The notes under the pieces: generated by a model
Databases searched by the model: none
The model's input: the letters and a program-made list of their open reading frames with translations, nothing else
What the model was told of the DNA's origin: nothing
Part shown: positions 1 through 11,067 of the stretch, one piece after another
Position numbering within the stretch: the stretch's first letter is position 1
Layout: each line of letters begins with the position of its first letter
Translations under genes and position numbers: made by a program
Source of the DNA: Argopecten irradians
Lineage: Eukaryota; Mollusca; Bivalvia; Pectinida; Pectinidae
DNA: 64,000 nucleotides
Direction: 5' to 3'
Assembly (NCBI RefSeq): GCF_041381155.1
Contig: NC_091142.1
Span: 22,158,362 to 22,222,361 of the forward strand

Positions 1-557
1 TTCTACATTTTAGCAAAGTTTAAGTGATTTTAAATTATTCGCTCAATAAATGATGAAAAATAACATATTTTGTAACGGGGCAAAACTCAAGAACACTGAC
101 CTCCTAACTTTATGATGATTTAAGAAACAGCAACAGAAATTTTTTTTCTGACTGCAAAATTTTAGAAAAAAGCTAATCATTAAATGTTTTTAAGTGAAGC
201 GTTGAATCTGTCAAAAAATGGTAAACATACGAGGTATTTTCATCTTCAAAATTCAGGGGGTACGGGTAAGTTATACAGCTGTTCAAAGCAAAAATAATGG
301 ATTAATATAATTATTTTCATACTTATAAGACATTTTATTTACAAGACATTGCTTTAGCTTATCGTGTGAATACAATTTATGTCAAATAACTACCTTTGAT
401 TCACAATAGCTCAAAATCGAAACACACCAACATAGTATCTATATTCCTTATTTAACTTTGGTGTGAATTCTTATTTCAAAAATCTATATTAGAAAAAATA
501 AAATGTTAGTCATCAGACTTTTTACCGGAGCTGATCCTTTAGGGGTTTTATTAACTA
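1..557. other. intergenic, no gene seen
   Basis: AT-rich sequence with no convincing coding potential, RNA gene or repeat that I can recognise. It ends at the TA dinucleotide next to the left inverted repeat of the Tc1-like element. Confidence 0.5.
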
Positions 558-807
558 CAGTACCGTGCCAAAAGTCTTCGTAATTTTCAACAATAGCTAG
601 CGTAACGTTATCTGGTTTTACTGAATCTATCGCTCTCAGTTTCAATTGACCATAACTCGTTAACAAATATGTAAGAGTTATCCCCTTACTACACATATAT
701 CACGTCACATATCGTCATATCAGAATGATCACGTGAGCGTTTTGTTGTCGTCTGATAGACTTTTGCGGTATTTAAAAACACAGACTTTCCACGCGTATTG
801 ATCTGTT

Positions 808-2821
808 ATGCATGGAGATGACAAATGCGAGAAAGATTTAATACAGCTGTTATATCAAGACGGACATCGACCTAAGGACATTGCAAGTTTATTATACCAT
901 ATACAGTTTTTCAATCTGATTAAAATACAGATCCTTATAACCACTCCGTTATATAAAGGATCTGACAATTGACCGATCGCCAGGTATCATATAGCCACGC
1001 CTCGCGCTCACAAACGCACGTGTTTTCTATTCAATGTCGGAGCAAACATCGTAGCACACACAATACAAAAAGCAAAGTCATGAGCGGTTTGATTGACAGC
1101 TGGCGATCTGTCAATATCCCATAGAGGGTCACGTTCAGATGACCTTTATACCACGTGGTCTTCATATATGATACATTTTCTACACATTGTCACATCCATT
1201 GAAAACGATATTTCGTCCCAGTATACATTTCAGCAATAAACTGATACCAGATTGGACATACAGTTGATATGAAGCCCATCCGGAAGGAAGATAAATAGAA
1301 TGGCGCCCGTTAGGGCGCCATGAATATTATCTATTTATCATTATTTAACTAGTTTAATAAACGGAACAGCCATATCACCAGCTTCTGAATATAGTTCAAC
1401 ACAAAACGGTTTGAAACAAGCGAACAAATGAAAATTATGCGATGATATTTTTTAATACATGCTATTTTGTAAACACGATAATACTATTAGATTTCATAGA
1501 CCACACAACTTTAAAACCACTTTTTAAATTATTTTACCGTCATGTATAGGCGTAAGTATATATTGTATACACTGTCCGTGACGCGGCGGAAACGTTAAAT
1601 ATTCATACGCTTGACCAGATTGGAGTTCATAGCGTGATATTGCCCATCTGGTTTAAAACATAGATCAAACGGGAAACTGAAAGTAGAATGGAAATATATA
1701 CAATTAGCTTTATTGTGCTCTTTGGCGAGATGACGACGTAAACCAAAATAATTCTGACAGTTTTTTCAAACTATTTCGTCCCTGAAATTCACTGTCAAAA
1801 TTTTGCAAGTAGCAATTTGATTGGCCATTTCCAAAGGTCACCTGGACATGACCTCTAATGGGATTTTCTCAGATCCTCTTATCAAACGTAGTGATAATAA
1901 GGATCTGTATTTTAATTAGATTGACAGTTTTTGAGACGTTTCAAAGTGCGTAGTATGATAGAAAATGGAAAAAGATCGGGACGACCTCCCGTATTATCTG
2001 ACCACGACTCGAGGGCACTGTTTCGAACTGTAAGGGGAAACAGGCAGCGGACTTTACAAGATATTACTAATACATTTAATGAATATAGATGCGATAGAGT
2101 GTCTAAACGAAGTTTGCAGAGAAAACTTCACGAGGAAGGATTTTCATAAAAGAATTGTTAAGAAGAAAATTCGTATCAGGAAAGAAAATATTAAAAAACG
2201 TGTATCGTGGTGCAAAGAAAACAAAAACAAAACTGTAGAAGATTATTGGAGTAGAGAGATATTTTCTGACGAATGTAAGGTGGAAATTGGAAATAATCAC
2301 CGTGTTTATATTTGGAGAAAAGCTGGAGAGGAATGTTTGAACACGCCAGCTGTCACACCCCGAAGTTTAATGATATAGGGATGCATTACTTTTTATGGTG
2401 TTGGAACAATTTGTGTTATTAATGGTAATAATGAATGCTGAAAAATATACTGAAGTGTTAGATCATAATCTGTGGCCAGTTATAGCACGCCATTTCCCCG
2501 AAAACAATTATGTCTTTCAAGATGACAATGCTCCGGTACATCGAGCCAGGAAATGTGACAACATTTCTAGAAACTAATAATATTAATACTATGACATGGC
2601 CAGCGCAGAGTCCAGACATGAACATAATTGAAAATGTTTGGCATAAACTGAAACTAGAGCTCCAAATCAATCTCAAAGTTTTGACTTCAAATAATTTATT
2701 GGAGAATGCCATTCGGTTTGCTTGGGAAAAAAATAAAGTTAACTTCATTCAAAATTTGCACACGTCTATACCTAAGCGTTTACGGAACCTAATATTATCA
2801 AAGGGATACATAACCAAATAA
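808..2821 (+). pseudogene. Tc1-like transposase, broken
   Basis: Cut-and-paste DDE transposase. The frame opens at ATG 808 and gives about 33 residues of an N-terminal helix-turn-helix region (KDLIQLLYQDGHRPKDIASL). It is then split by the 912-1923 insertion and resumes at once with KVRSMIENGKRSGRPP, the GRPP stretch typical of the second paired-like domain. Catalytic-core pieces follow: IFSDECKVEIG (first Asp), NYVFQDDNAPVH (second Asp) and WPAQSPDMNIIENVW (the Glu of DD34E). Removing the insertion and one copy of its target duplication restores the N-terminal frame exactly. The C-terminal two thirds is further disrupted: a TAA after EEGF, a TAG where family members have Trp (SLMI-stop-GC), and frame changes near 2400 and 2560. 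It cannot make transposase now. Confidence 0.88.
912..1923. mobile_element. 1,012-bp non-autonomous DNA transposon, 9-bp TSD (family N9)
   Basis: Terminal inverted repeats of about 60 bp start CAATCTGATTAAAATACAGA. The left flank 903-911 and right flank 1924-1932 are both acagttttt, a perfect 9-bp target duplication. There is no transposase ORF. Internal landmarks (a 'catttcgtccnagta' motif and 'ggcgagatgac') are shared with the shorter copy at 57107-57494. A 9-bp duplication with long inverted repeats is most typical of Mutator-like elements, and Merlin is also possible. The superfamily is an inference because no transposase is present. Confidence 0.85.
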
Positions 2822-2941
2822 TGAGGTACAATGTATGTGGCTTTCTTAGTTTTTGAAATTTAAAACTTAGAAATTGTGAAGCGGGCTGTTCCGTCCGTGT
2901 CGGCCATTTCGAATATTACGAAGACTTTTGGCACACGACTG

Positions 2942-3567
2942 AACATGTATTACGATGATGTGTTAAAAAGTAGATTAGTCCGAGATTTTGATTTTTTGTA
3001 AAGGCGTTTTAACATGTATGTAGCTACCAACATAAAAATCCTACCTATCTTAAACGAATCCGTATGCAGTCTAACCACTATCGATGATGAACGTGTTCTT
3101 TTATCCGTATAAGTGTAACACTAACAGCTATTTTACACTTTTATAGGTCAAATAAGGTATTATCTGATATAGTGTTTTTCTCTGTAGATTATTGCCCATT
3201 GGTAAGAATGTGAAGCCTATATCTTTGAGCATTTTAAAATATTCAAGATTGCGTCAAAGATGGCTGCTGAATATTGAAATTGTCAATAATTCCTTCAGGA
3301 AATCACATGAAACAGACATTGAACGTCTGTTCATCTCATTTAAAAGCTTTCTAGAATATAACTGGTAAAAACGGATATTAACGTTAGTTCTATACATCAA
3401 TACAAAATAACCAAGATGGCGAACTAAATAGCTCTAAATACTTAAAAAAACTGATTAAAATGTATCGTTCTTTACAAAATACAAAGTCCTTGCAGGTTGA
3501 TTGTCAAATACAAGTTTTAAGTAATATAAGAAGAAGGATTCTTTGACGTATATATTTTGAAAATAAT
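2942..3567. other. intergenic, no gene seen
   Basis: AT-rich sequence with no recognisable gene. Short 'aagatgg' and 'caagatggcg' stretches (3250-3425) suggest old repeat remnants, but no ends could be defined. Confidence 0.4.
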
Positions 3568-3941
3568 GATAATAACTAGATTCAAGATGAAACGGCTTTT
3601 AATTTTTAAAATGGGAATGTAAAACGAGATTGATTATCTTGTCGCAAACGTTATTAGCTTACCTTTTATAATACATTTTCACCTTCAGAACAATTAAATT
3701 AAATAAATAGAATGTTAATTTTCATAAAGTAGGTCGTATTGATTATTTTTCTCGCTGTTGTCATGATAACCGCGCGTTATTTGACTATCACTACGCCAGA
3801 CGGCAAAACATCACTGCCAACATAGATTACGAAGGCATCTTGTACTTGTTTGGTGCTGTAACCTCATCTCAAACATTCGGTATGCATTTTTCATATGTTA
3901 CTGTTTTCAAGATTTATTTTGTTACGGAAAGTAGTGGGTCT
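3568..3941. mobile_element. TTAA-flanked MITE (family M1), old copy
   Basis: It matches the better-preserved copy at 14885-15284 over its length: an aaacggctttt start, tttttaaaatggga, tgactatcact, gccagacggcaaaaca, and an end with ggaaagtagtgggtct followed by TTAA at 3942-3945. The left inverted repeat has decayed, so the start is approximate. TTAA targets are used by piggyBac and Kolobok transposases; which of them moved this family is unknown. Confidence 0.7.
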
Positions 3942-3945
3942 TTAA

Positions 3946-4383
3946 ACTTGTTTTTTCAAAACCGGAAATTCTCGATTCAGGTTATGTAATGCATACCGGG
4001 GTATGTTGATACAAAAAACACAATCACAAATAATGAAAATGTAATTTAAAGTGAGTAAATTAGTATAAAAATCGCATATGCAAGCTCAGATAATTTTCAT
4101 TATTTCGAAGAATTTTTAAGTCAATTTAAGAATGTGACACCATCCTGGAATATCCTGACTTTTCTTTTTTATATATATTTTTTTTATTTTTCAAGACATT
4201 TTATAGTACATAACATAAAACAAACATTTACACATTCTCTCCGACATACCATATACATTATATTTCCTTATAAACATACATACTTACATGTACATGCATA
4301 CATAGATACATATACAGGCTTACTTACAAAGCGTACATGCACAGGTACATAATCTAGTGTTGAAGTTATATACATATATGACA
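3946..4383. other. intergenic, no gene seen
   Basis: AT-rich sequence grading into the tetranucleotide microsatellite, with scattered cata/tacat words from about 4200 onward. No gene signal. Confidence 0.45.
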
Positions 4384-4488
4384 TTCATACATACATACAT
4401 ACATACATACATGCATACATACATACATACATACATACATACATACATACATACATACATACATACATACATACATACATACATACTT
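4384..4488. repeat. (CATA)n microsatellite
   Basis: About 25 tandem copies of a 4-bp unit with one internal variant (catgcata). Its open frames read as Cys-Met-Tyr-Val repeats and have no coding meaning. A short (AG)n run lies at 4634-4649 and A-rich tracts at about 4670-4700. Confidence 0.97.
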
Positions 4489-4781
4489 ACACACCCTAAC
4501 ATATGAACACATACTTACACACCCTTGTATACCTTCACACACTCTTAACTCATACACAAAAGAAATAAAATCATCATTTTTATTATCAACTATACATCAA
4601 ACACTTAAATTTGGAGAGGGGGTGAGAAAAAGAGAGAGAGAGAGAGAGATCCCACAACTGCTATAAGAGAAGAAGAAAAAAAAAACAAGCAAAAAAAAAA
4701 CATTTTTTTCTAAAAAGGCAAATCAGAAAAATAATTAAAATTAAAGTTTTGGTTTCACACATGCATGTTAAATTTTTATAG

Positions 4782-5821
4782 CTACATTTCAATAAAATGT
4801 TTCCATTTTCTCCAATTATTGTCAAATTTCCTTTTTATGTTTTCATTTTTATAATATGTGGTAAATTTCACAGTATTGAAATGATCTTTAATAGTATTGA
4901 TGAGGGCGTCAAGACTTAAGGATTTATGTAGACATCTACTTTTATATATATAGTGTTTGATTAAGATTATAATTTCGTTATCAACAATGTTAGCTACCGG
5001 AGACAATATTCCAAAAAGAAATGATTCTTTATTTAAAACAATAGGAATAAATAAAATGTCACACAGATTTTCAAATTGCTGTAATAGCTTTTGTACTTCA
5101 CAACATTCCCATATACAGTGAATAATAGTTTCTCTTTCCTTATTACAGAGTGAACATAATGGGCTAGGATACAACTTTGTTTTGTAAAGAAAAGTATTCG
5201 TTACTAAAATATGGTGTATAATTCTAACCTGAAACCATTGTAGTTTGGAACTTTTTGTGACAGAAAAAGGTATTTTAAGTATTTTTTGCCATTTTTCATT
5301 ATCAAAATCAAAATCAAAATATTCATTCCATTTCTTGATACCATTTGGAGTGGGAGGTGGTGAAATTAAGCATTTGTAGAAATCTTTAGACCCCTTTTTA
5401 TTCATAAAAAATATTTCTAATAGATGTGGCAAGAAAGGTTGGGCTAGCCTTTTCATTTGAAAATTATACTTTTGAAGAAAGCGTTTCACTGCAGTAACTA
5501 CACCATGATACTGAAGGAAATTTGTATCAATCCTGAAATTTTGAAGAAATTCATCAAATGAATAAAAGGTCATATCATCAGTGTTTTTAACAAGGTCGTT
5601 GACTGTAAAAATAGCTCCCCTAAACCAATTTGGATAAAAAACATAATTATTTCCAACTTGAATATATTATTATAATATAGCGGTGTTTTTAAGATAGAAT
5701 CCTGTGGAGACATCAATTTGTTTCTTTGGTTTGTTAAACATGGCGTAATAAATAGCAATGCATTTCTGTCATCCAATAGCATATCGGTCAATTGAGCCAA
5801 CTGAGGGCTTATTTTACACAT
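4782..5821 (-). pseudogene. LINE ORF2 C-terminal part (L1/Tx1-like), 5'-truncated
   Basis: Remnant of a non-LTR retrotransposon. The 263-residue frame 5573-4782 carries the zinc-binding region found C-terminal to the reverse transcriptase (zf-RVT): FQVRIIHHILVTNTFLYKTK, then SPLCSLCNKERETIIHCIWEC with the CxxC...HxxxxC arrangement, and a basic C-terminus (NNWRKWKHF). The upstream 5821-5570 frame continues the protein (SILKTPLYYNNIFK) and then shifts into NWFRGAIFTVNDLVKN, which joins the downstream frame, so there is one clear frameshift near 5650. Endonuclease and polymerase domains are absent, as expected of a 5'-truncated insertion. The layout is closest to L1/Tx1-type elements; the exact clade is uncertain. 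Confidence 0.8.
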
Positions 5822-6159
5822 TGAATGTGTACCCTTTGAACATTAAATGTGTCGTTGAACCGAGTATCAATATCACGAGTATATTGGCACCGTCCACTGG
5901 GAATGATACTGATACTGAAATAGTCTTGTTGCCTTAATGTAAAGTATCACTATGGGAGAATCATGTATCATTTTAAATGACACGATTTTGTAATACATTA
6001 GTATATAGTATTCTAATCCTTATCAAACTAATATCAATTACTTTATATCGGGAGAATTATTACTTTCAATTTAGTAATGCCAAAATGTATGCCCGGTATC
6101 CCACTGCAATATAAATGCATAATAGAAAAAAAGCAAAATTGATCCCACGATCTGTTTAA
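5822..6159. other. intergenic, no gene seen
   Basis: AT-rich DNA between the LINE remnant and the tandem array. Nothing recognisable. Confidence 0.4.
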
Positions 6160-6775
6160 TATTGAATCCCAACTATATAATGATGCTATAGATACCGTAC
6201 GAATATACTATCCAATACATAGTTTCAGAGAGGAAGTAATATATATGAAAATAAAGCCTAATTAACCTTTATGGCCCCGCGCCTAAGACCCCGGGGGTTC
6301 AGCCCTTTTATTTTTAAAATTTAGAATTCCCACCCTATAAGGATGCTACCACTGCATTATGAGTGCTATCCAAAGCTTAGTTGCAGAGAAGAAGTCGTTT
6401 ATATGGTTATAGCCAAATTGAGCCTTTTTTGCCCCGCCCCTCAGGCCCCTGTGGGGGCATCATTTGTACAATTTTGAATCCACGCCCTATAAGGATACTT
6501 CCATTGCTTTATGAGTGCTCTCCAAAGCTTGGTTTCAGAGAAGAAGAAGTTTATATGGAAATAGCCAAATTGACCCCTTTCGGCTCCGCCCCTCAGGCCT
6601 CTGGTGGTCAGCCCCATCATTTGTACAATTTTCAGTCAGTAGCCCATAAGGATGCTACCAGTCAAATTTTGTTGAATTCCAACCAGCGGTTATGTCAATT
6701 GTTGACGAACGGACGCTACGGTATGGCATAAACTCACCCTTGTCATTCGGACCAGGTGAGCTAAAATTACTGAAA
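6160..6775. repeat. ~150-bp tandem array with flanking hairpin (pearl/HINE-like?)
   Basis: About three units with a period of 152-158 bp. 'cagagaagaag' marks recur at 6226, 6384 and 6536, each followed by an 'atagccaaattgacc' stretch, a 'ccccgcccctcaggcccc' stretch and 'ccctataaggatgctacca'. After the array, 'actcacc...ggtgagct' at about 6732-6763 forms a short hairpin. A tandem core plus a 3' hairpin recalls the pearl/CvA-type repeats of bivalves, later interpreted as Helentron-derived elements. The array is directly visible; the family name is an inference from memory. Confidence 0.6.
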
Positions 6776-7155
6776 GTAGAAAGTAGTGCATTTATTTCTG
6801 TCATGACCTTGGTTGTAACAAGGACGTTTTTAATTAATCCAAAAAAATCTCGAAGTGGCATGGCTGAATCGCGGAAACAAAAATAAATCCAAGAACTAGT
6901 CCCATGTGTCATAGAATACAATGAAAATCTTGGAAATAAAATTCTCACTTGATATATTGTAGACCATTGATACCTTATTTTATGAATAAATTAAATCGGT
7001 ACAATAAGTATGTGTGTATTTATTTTGTTGCTTTGATTTGATTTTATCAAAATACAATGTACATGATTTACGCAAATCTCTAACCAAAGAGAATAAAAAA
7101 TAGGTTATTCCAAAATACACAAGAAGTTCAGAACCACGAAAGAAAGAGCTCACGA

Positions 7156-7566
7156 TTTATTTGTTTGTTTGTTTGATTAATTTACGTCCTATTAACAGCT
7201 ATGGTCATGTAAGGACGGCCTCCCATGTGTATGCGGTGTGTTGCATGTATGTTGTGCGGGGTGTGTGTTTTTGGGAGACTGCGGTATATACATGTTGTGT
7301 CTTCTTGTATAGTGGAACTGTTGCCCTTTTTATAGTGCTATATCACTGAAGCATGCCGCCGAAGACACCAAGCAACACACCCCACCCGGTCACATTAAAC
7401 TGACAACGGGCGAACCAGTCGTCCAACTCCCTGTATGCTGAGCGCCAAGCAGGAGCAGAAACTACCACTTTTATAGACTTTGGTGTGTGTCGGCAAGGGG
7501 ACAGAACCCAGAGCCTTCCTCACAGGGGCGAACGCCCAACTCAAGGCTAAAAGTGAGGCGGTGCCA
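7156..7566 (-). mobile_element. R1 retroposon, 5'-truncated, 11-bp TSD
   Basis: R1 is the main dispersed repeat of the window. In its own sense it runs from GCCCTGCAGGTAGGGCG to a (AAAC)n tail, about 540-560 bp when complete. This copy lacks the 5' part and is flanked by agagctcacga at 7145-7155 and 7567-7577. A 5' truncation, a simple-repeat 3' tail and an 11-bp duplication are hallmarks of LINE-driven target-primed insertion. Confidence 0.88.
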
Positions 7567-7577
7567 AGAGCTCACGA

Positions 7578-8044
7578 ACATTTCATGTTCTAGAACATAA
7601 ATCACGTATACATAATAATGTAATTAAACTACATATGTACTGCAAGGTAAAGAAAGAAAACAAGAAAGGTATTCTCATTATGTAGGTTATGTAGGCGTAT
7701 TGTCAAAATAGTCAGTCTGGTCATGATATCAAGAGTTTTTGAGTGATCTTTTATACTCATGATCTTTGTTAAACTAATCAGAGGTATAATGTTTTCTCTG
7801 TAATGAGCAGTCGTTGTATGTTTGACTACTATGTACTGTTCAAATATCAGGTAATTTGCTTGTTCGCTTGTCATGTGTTGTACAGGACTACTACTATATA
7901 GAGCAATCGCTTTCGAACATCTATTCATCATAATCTAATGTCGGCTGTGACCAGGGTCGATAACAAATTAGCTCGGAGGGCAAGGTCAAACACTTTGTGA
8001 CTGATTCGTCAGCAAAATACGTTCGTGTGGAAACTGTATCGTAG
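7578..8044. other. intergenic, no gene seen
   Basis: AT-rich sequence. A 100-codon open frame on the minus strand (7931-7629) has no recognisable domain and is not supported as a gene. Confidence 0.4.
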
Positions 8045-8225
8045 CAATCTGATTCAAATGCATATCCTCATAATCACACCGTTTGATAGTGGATCTGACA
8101 ACATCCCATAAGGGGTCACTTTCTGATGATCTTTATCCTTTATGTACTTCAAATCAAACCTCAATTGAAAACCACTAAATCCACTAAACAGAGGGATTAT
8201 AAAGATATGTAATTTAAATAGATTG
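8045..8225. mobile_element. degenerate N9-family element
   Basis: Begins CAATCTGATTCAAATGCATA and ends taatttaaatagattg, recognisably the two inverted ends of the 912-1923 family, with the shared 'ggatctgacaa...cccataaggggtcac' segment inside. The possible 9-bp flanks agree at only six positions. It is an old copy. Confidence 0.65.
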
Positions 8226-8888
8226 CTATTGCAGGGATTAAAAAGTTCATTTCTACACCATCACACAATAAGATTGACTCGGAATCGTCAAATTATAAGC
8301 CGCTGGACCAAGATTAATATCGTTTTAATGAGGTGAATCATCTATCGTGATGATGTCTCACAACGGGTTTTACTTTAGACGACACGACAACACACATAGA
8401 AGCCGTGAGTTACTCAGACCGTCGCTGATGCACGAGACACAGAAATACAACAGCGCCGTTACGATTGACGTCCAATTTTCCAAATACCAGAACATTACAT
8501 CACCAAAATGTAATTGATTGTTCATGAAAGTATCTAGCTGTGGCGAGGTTCCAGATTTTACAGGGTTTTATTTACGCCGTAATTAATCTTGTTTACTGCC
8601 ATTTCAGAGAACTTAGTATCAATGTGATGGTTGTGTTTGCTTTTCCCATAATGGTTATGCTTAAGGTTAAGTAGAAAAGCATTTTCTGGGCTAATGAGTG
8701 TTTACTAATGTCAAATTTGACGTTTTGATCACTGATAAAATAGCTCAGAGGTCAAGGTCAATAACCACCACAGCTCACCTCGATTGGTTCAGAGCAAATC
8801 GTTTATTAATGAGTAAATGTATATTGGAAGTATATGTTGTTATGAACCAACATCCGTCTGAAAATTTGGCGTCACTGCTTTCATATTC
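8226..8888. other. intergenic, no gene seen
   Basis: No gene, RNA or repeat recognised. An 84-codon open frame starting at 8698 runs into the miniature LTR element and is chance. Confidence 0.4.
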
Positions 8889-8892
8889 TAGG

Positions 8893-9341
8893 TGTAAAAG
8901 TAGTGGGTCAGTGTGGTTTGTACATAGTGTTAAATACGGTCTCTGTCACTAAGCTGACGGAGCATGCTTCTTTGGCTCAGTCGGTAGAGCCGTAGATTTC
9001 CACGTCGGAGACCCAGGTTCGATTCCTGTTCGGGGCACTCGACAGGAATGTGTAATTTCCCTGTTCTTCTACATTGGCGCCCAACTAAATAACCCATGGA
9101 AGGTGGTTAAAGAGTCTCGGGTTGAGATTAAGGAAATCTCAAGAAAAACAGGGGGAGTATCGTATAGGGAGCGGGTCGGTGTGGCTTGTAAATAGTGTTA
9201 AAAACGGTCTCTGTTGCTCAGCTAAAGGAGCATGCTTCTTTGTCTCAGTCGGTAGAACCATAGATTTCCAAGCCGCAGACCCGTGTTCGATTCCTTGTTG
9301 GGGCACTCGACAGGAATGTCTATTTTTCCTGTTCTTCTACA
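8893..9341 (+). mobile_element. TRIM-like miniature LTR element with tRNA-like promoter in the LTRs
   Basis: Two direct repeats of exactly 181 bp (8893-9073 and 9161-9341) flank an 87-bp interior. The 4-bp sequence tagg duplicates the target on both sides (8889-8892, 9342-9345). Directly after the 5' repeat comes TGGCGCCCAAC (9075), which looks like a tRNA primer-binding site. A purine-rich tract (aaaacagggggag) precedes the 3' repeat. There is no coding region. Each repeat holds a tRNA-like block with Pol III box A (TGGCTCAGTCGG) and box B (GGTTCGATTCC). By eye the repeats differ at about 28 of 181 sites (~15%), so the insertion is old. The layout resembles plant Cassandra elements, which carry 5S rRNA in their LTRs. 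The element looks structurally whole but is non-autonomous. Confidence 0.8.
8972..9039 (+). other. tRNA-like Pol III promoter block in 5' LTR
   Basis: Box A and box B are close to consensus and about 40 bp apart, but the acceptor and anticodon stems do not pair. This is a tRNA-derived sequence, not a functional tRNA gene. A second, more diverged copy lies at about 9240-9307 in the 3' repeat. Confidence 0.75.
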
Positions 9342-9345
9342 TAGG

Positions 9346-10509
9346 TATAAAATATTGTTAACAGAATCCTATATGGGGCAGTTGCAAGATACTGACCACT
9401 GGATGATGGTTTCTCTCCGGGTACTCTGGCTTTCCTCCACCAACAAACTTTTCCGTCCTTAAATGATCTATGGACATTTAACTTATATAACCTAAGAAAA
9501 CAAACCACCTATTGCCTAGTGTAGGACAAAAAATATGCCCCACCGTCCTTATATAACAAATACTTGTGACCTAATCTAACCAATGGCGTAGTACTCAACT
9601 GTACAACCAATTGCCACGCATGCCGTCTACTGAACACTACTTTAAACGTACAATACAGACATTCAAAATAATATTATTTAGAATTTTACATGGTCAAAGA
9701 AATACACAAACAAGGACTAGAGTCGCAACGAGTGGCATTTTCCCTGACGCCTCGCAATTGGTATGAAAACCCAAATACATGAAAATATCAAGCTCAAGTT
9801 TTATTACAATATAACTTTAAATATATGATTTCTAACTATGTGAAAGAAAAACTACCAAACATGGAAGTTCCAGGCACAGCTATGGTACTTGTCTGGTATG
9901 TCCTCGAACAAAAAAAGAAAGTGATTTGGTGTTTTTGACAGAGTGTCCATGGCGACAGAAAAAATATCTAAAATGAAAGATTCGTAATGGCAAAAGGCAC
10001 AACTAGGGCACTTTGATATATACAGAACGTTTCAAGGAGCTACGTTGACGGTTTTGGAGTTAAAGCCCGGAAAATGATTTCGGAAGGACGAACGGACGGT
10101 TGCCAGATTTGTACTAGAATCCCCGGCTGGTAACTAAATATAGGAGAGTGGTCATGGAGTGTAGGGTTGGAAAAGTGTGCATTTTCACCCGACCTGTCGC
10201 TTTATTCAAGCAAAAAAAGCACGCCGTCAGTTATTGCACGATTTCTCGCTTAGTGGTTCCATTAGGCAATCATATAGAAAAACATAAATTAAAAATGATA
10301 GTAAACGTTCATTCTCCTTCACATAATTAGCAAAATTTACCCTCAGTGACATAATCCTTACACCGCTTACGCCCTCACTCCACTCTATATAAAATTTTCA
10401 TAATGTAATCAAAGTTCGTGGCATTTCTCCTAGCATATAGCACAAGATGTTTAATTCAAATTCCGCCAATTCTCTCTGCCTCCGCTACACCAAATTCGTC
10501 CAACGTGAT
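9346..10509. other. intergenic, no gene seen
   Basis: About 1.16 kb with no convincing gene. The longest open frames (62 and 60 codons) have no domain. The stretch 10020-10110 (ggagttaaagcccgg, ggacgaacggacgg) has the look of an old dispersed repeat. Confidence 0.4.
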
Positions 10510-10520
10510 AACATGAACGC

Positions 10521-11056
10521 TTTTGTTTGATTAATTAACGTCCTATTAACAGCTATGGTCATGTAAGGACGGCCTCCCATGTATGCGGTGTGTTGCATGT
10601 ATGTTGTGCGAGGTGCGTGTTTCGGGAGACTGCGGTATATTCATGTTGTGTCTTCTGGAACTGTTGCTTTTTATAGTGCTATTTTATTCTCACTGAAGCA
10701 TGCCGCCGAAGACACCAAGCAACACACCCCACCCGTCACATTTACAGTCGTCCCACTCCCTTTTTGCTGAGCGCTAAGCAGGAGCAGAAACTACCACTTT
10801 TACAGACTTTGGTGTGTCTCGGCCAGAGGATAGAACCAGAGCCTTCCTCACAGGGGCGAACGCTCAACTCAAGACCAAAAGTGAACGCGGTGCCAAAGGA
10901 GGCATTAGGAAGGATAAAGTCAGTTGGCTGTTAATAGGACGTTAATAAATCAAACAAAACAAACAAACAAACAGGAAGAATAGAAAAGATAAGATCCTAA
11001 ATTTAGTCGCCTTTTACGATCATGCAATAGGGGCAGCAGGTACAATTGCAGGGCCC
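10521..11056 (-). mobile_element. R1 retroposon, nearly full length, with nested R1 fragment
   Basis: Flanked by aacatgaacgc at 10510-10520 and 11057-11067, an 11-bp target duplication. A ~47-bp 3'-end fragment of a second R1 (about 10926-10972, opposite orientation, with its own AAAC tail) sits inside it, so the family inserted into itself. Confidence 0.85.
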
Positions 11057-11067
11057 AACATGAACGC

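Larger units (their letters stand above)
558..2941 (+). mobile_element. Tc1/mariner-like DNA transposon, interrupted
   Basis: The ends are inverted copies of a sequence beginning CAGT and continuing with GTGCCAAAAGTCTTCGTAAT (558 onward, and reversed up to 2941). The left end follows TA, the usual Tc1 target; the right flank has lost it. The span is about 2.38 kb, but 1,021 bp of it is a later insertion plus its target duplication. The element was therefore about 1.37 kb, normal for Tc1. It encodes one transposase on the + strand. Confidence 0.85.

Noticed and set aside
4320-4557. Cys-Met-Tyr-Val repeat open frames
   Set aside because: Translation of a (CATA)n microsatellite; open in several frames at once.
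6381-6731. 116-codon frame with internal repeats
   Set aside because: It runs through the ~150-bp tandem array; the protein repeats reflect the DNA repeats.
8966-9040. Two tRNA-like sequences as functional tRNA genes
   Set aside because: Boxes A and B are good, but the acceptor and anticodon stems do not pair, and both lie at the same place within two matching 181-bp repeats. They are parts of an LTR-type element.
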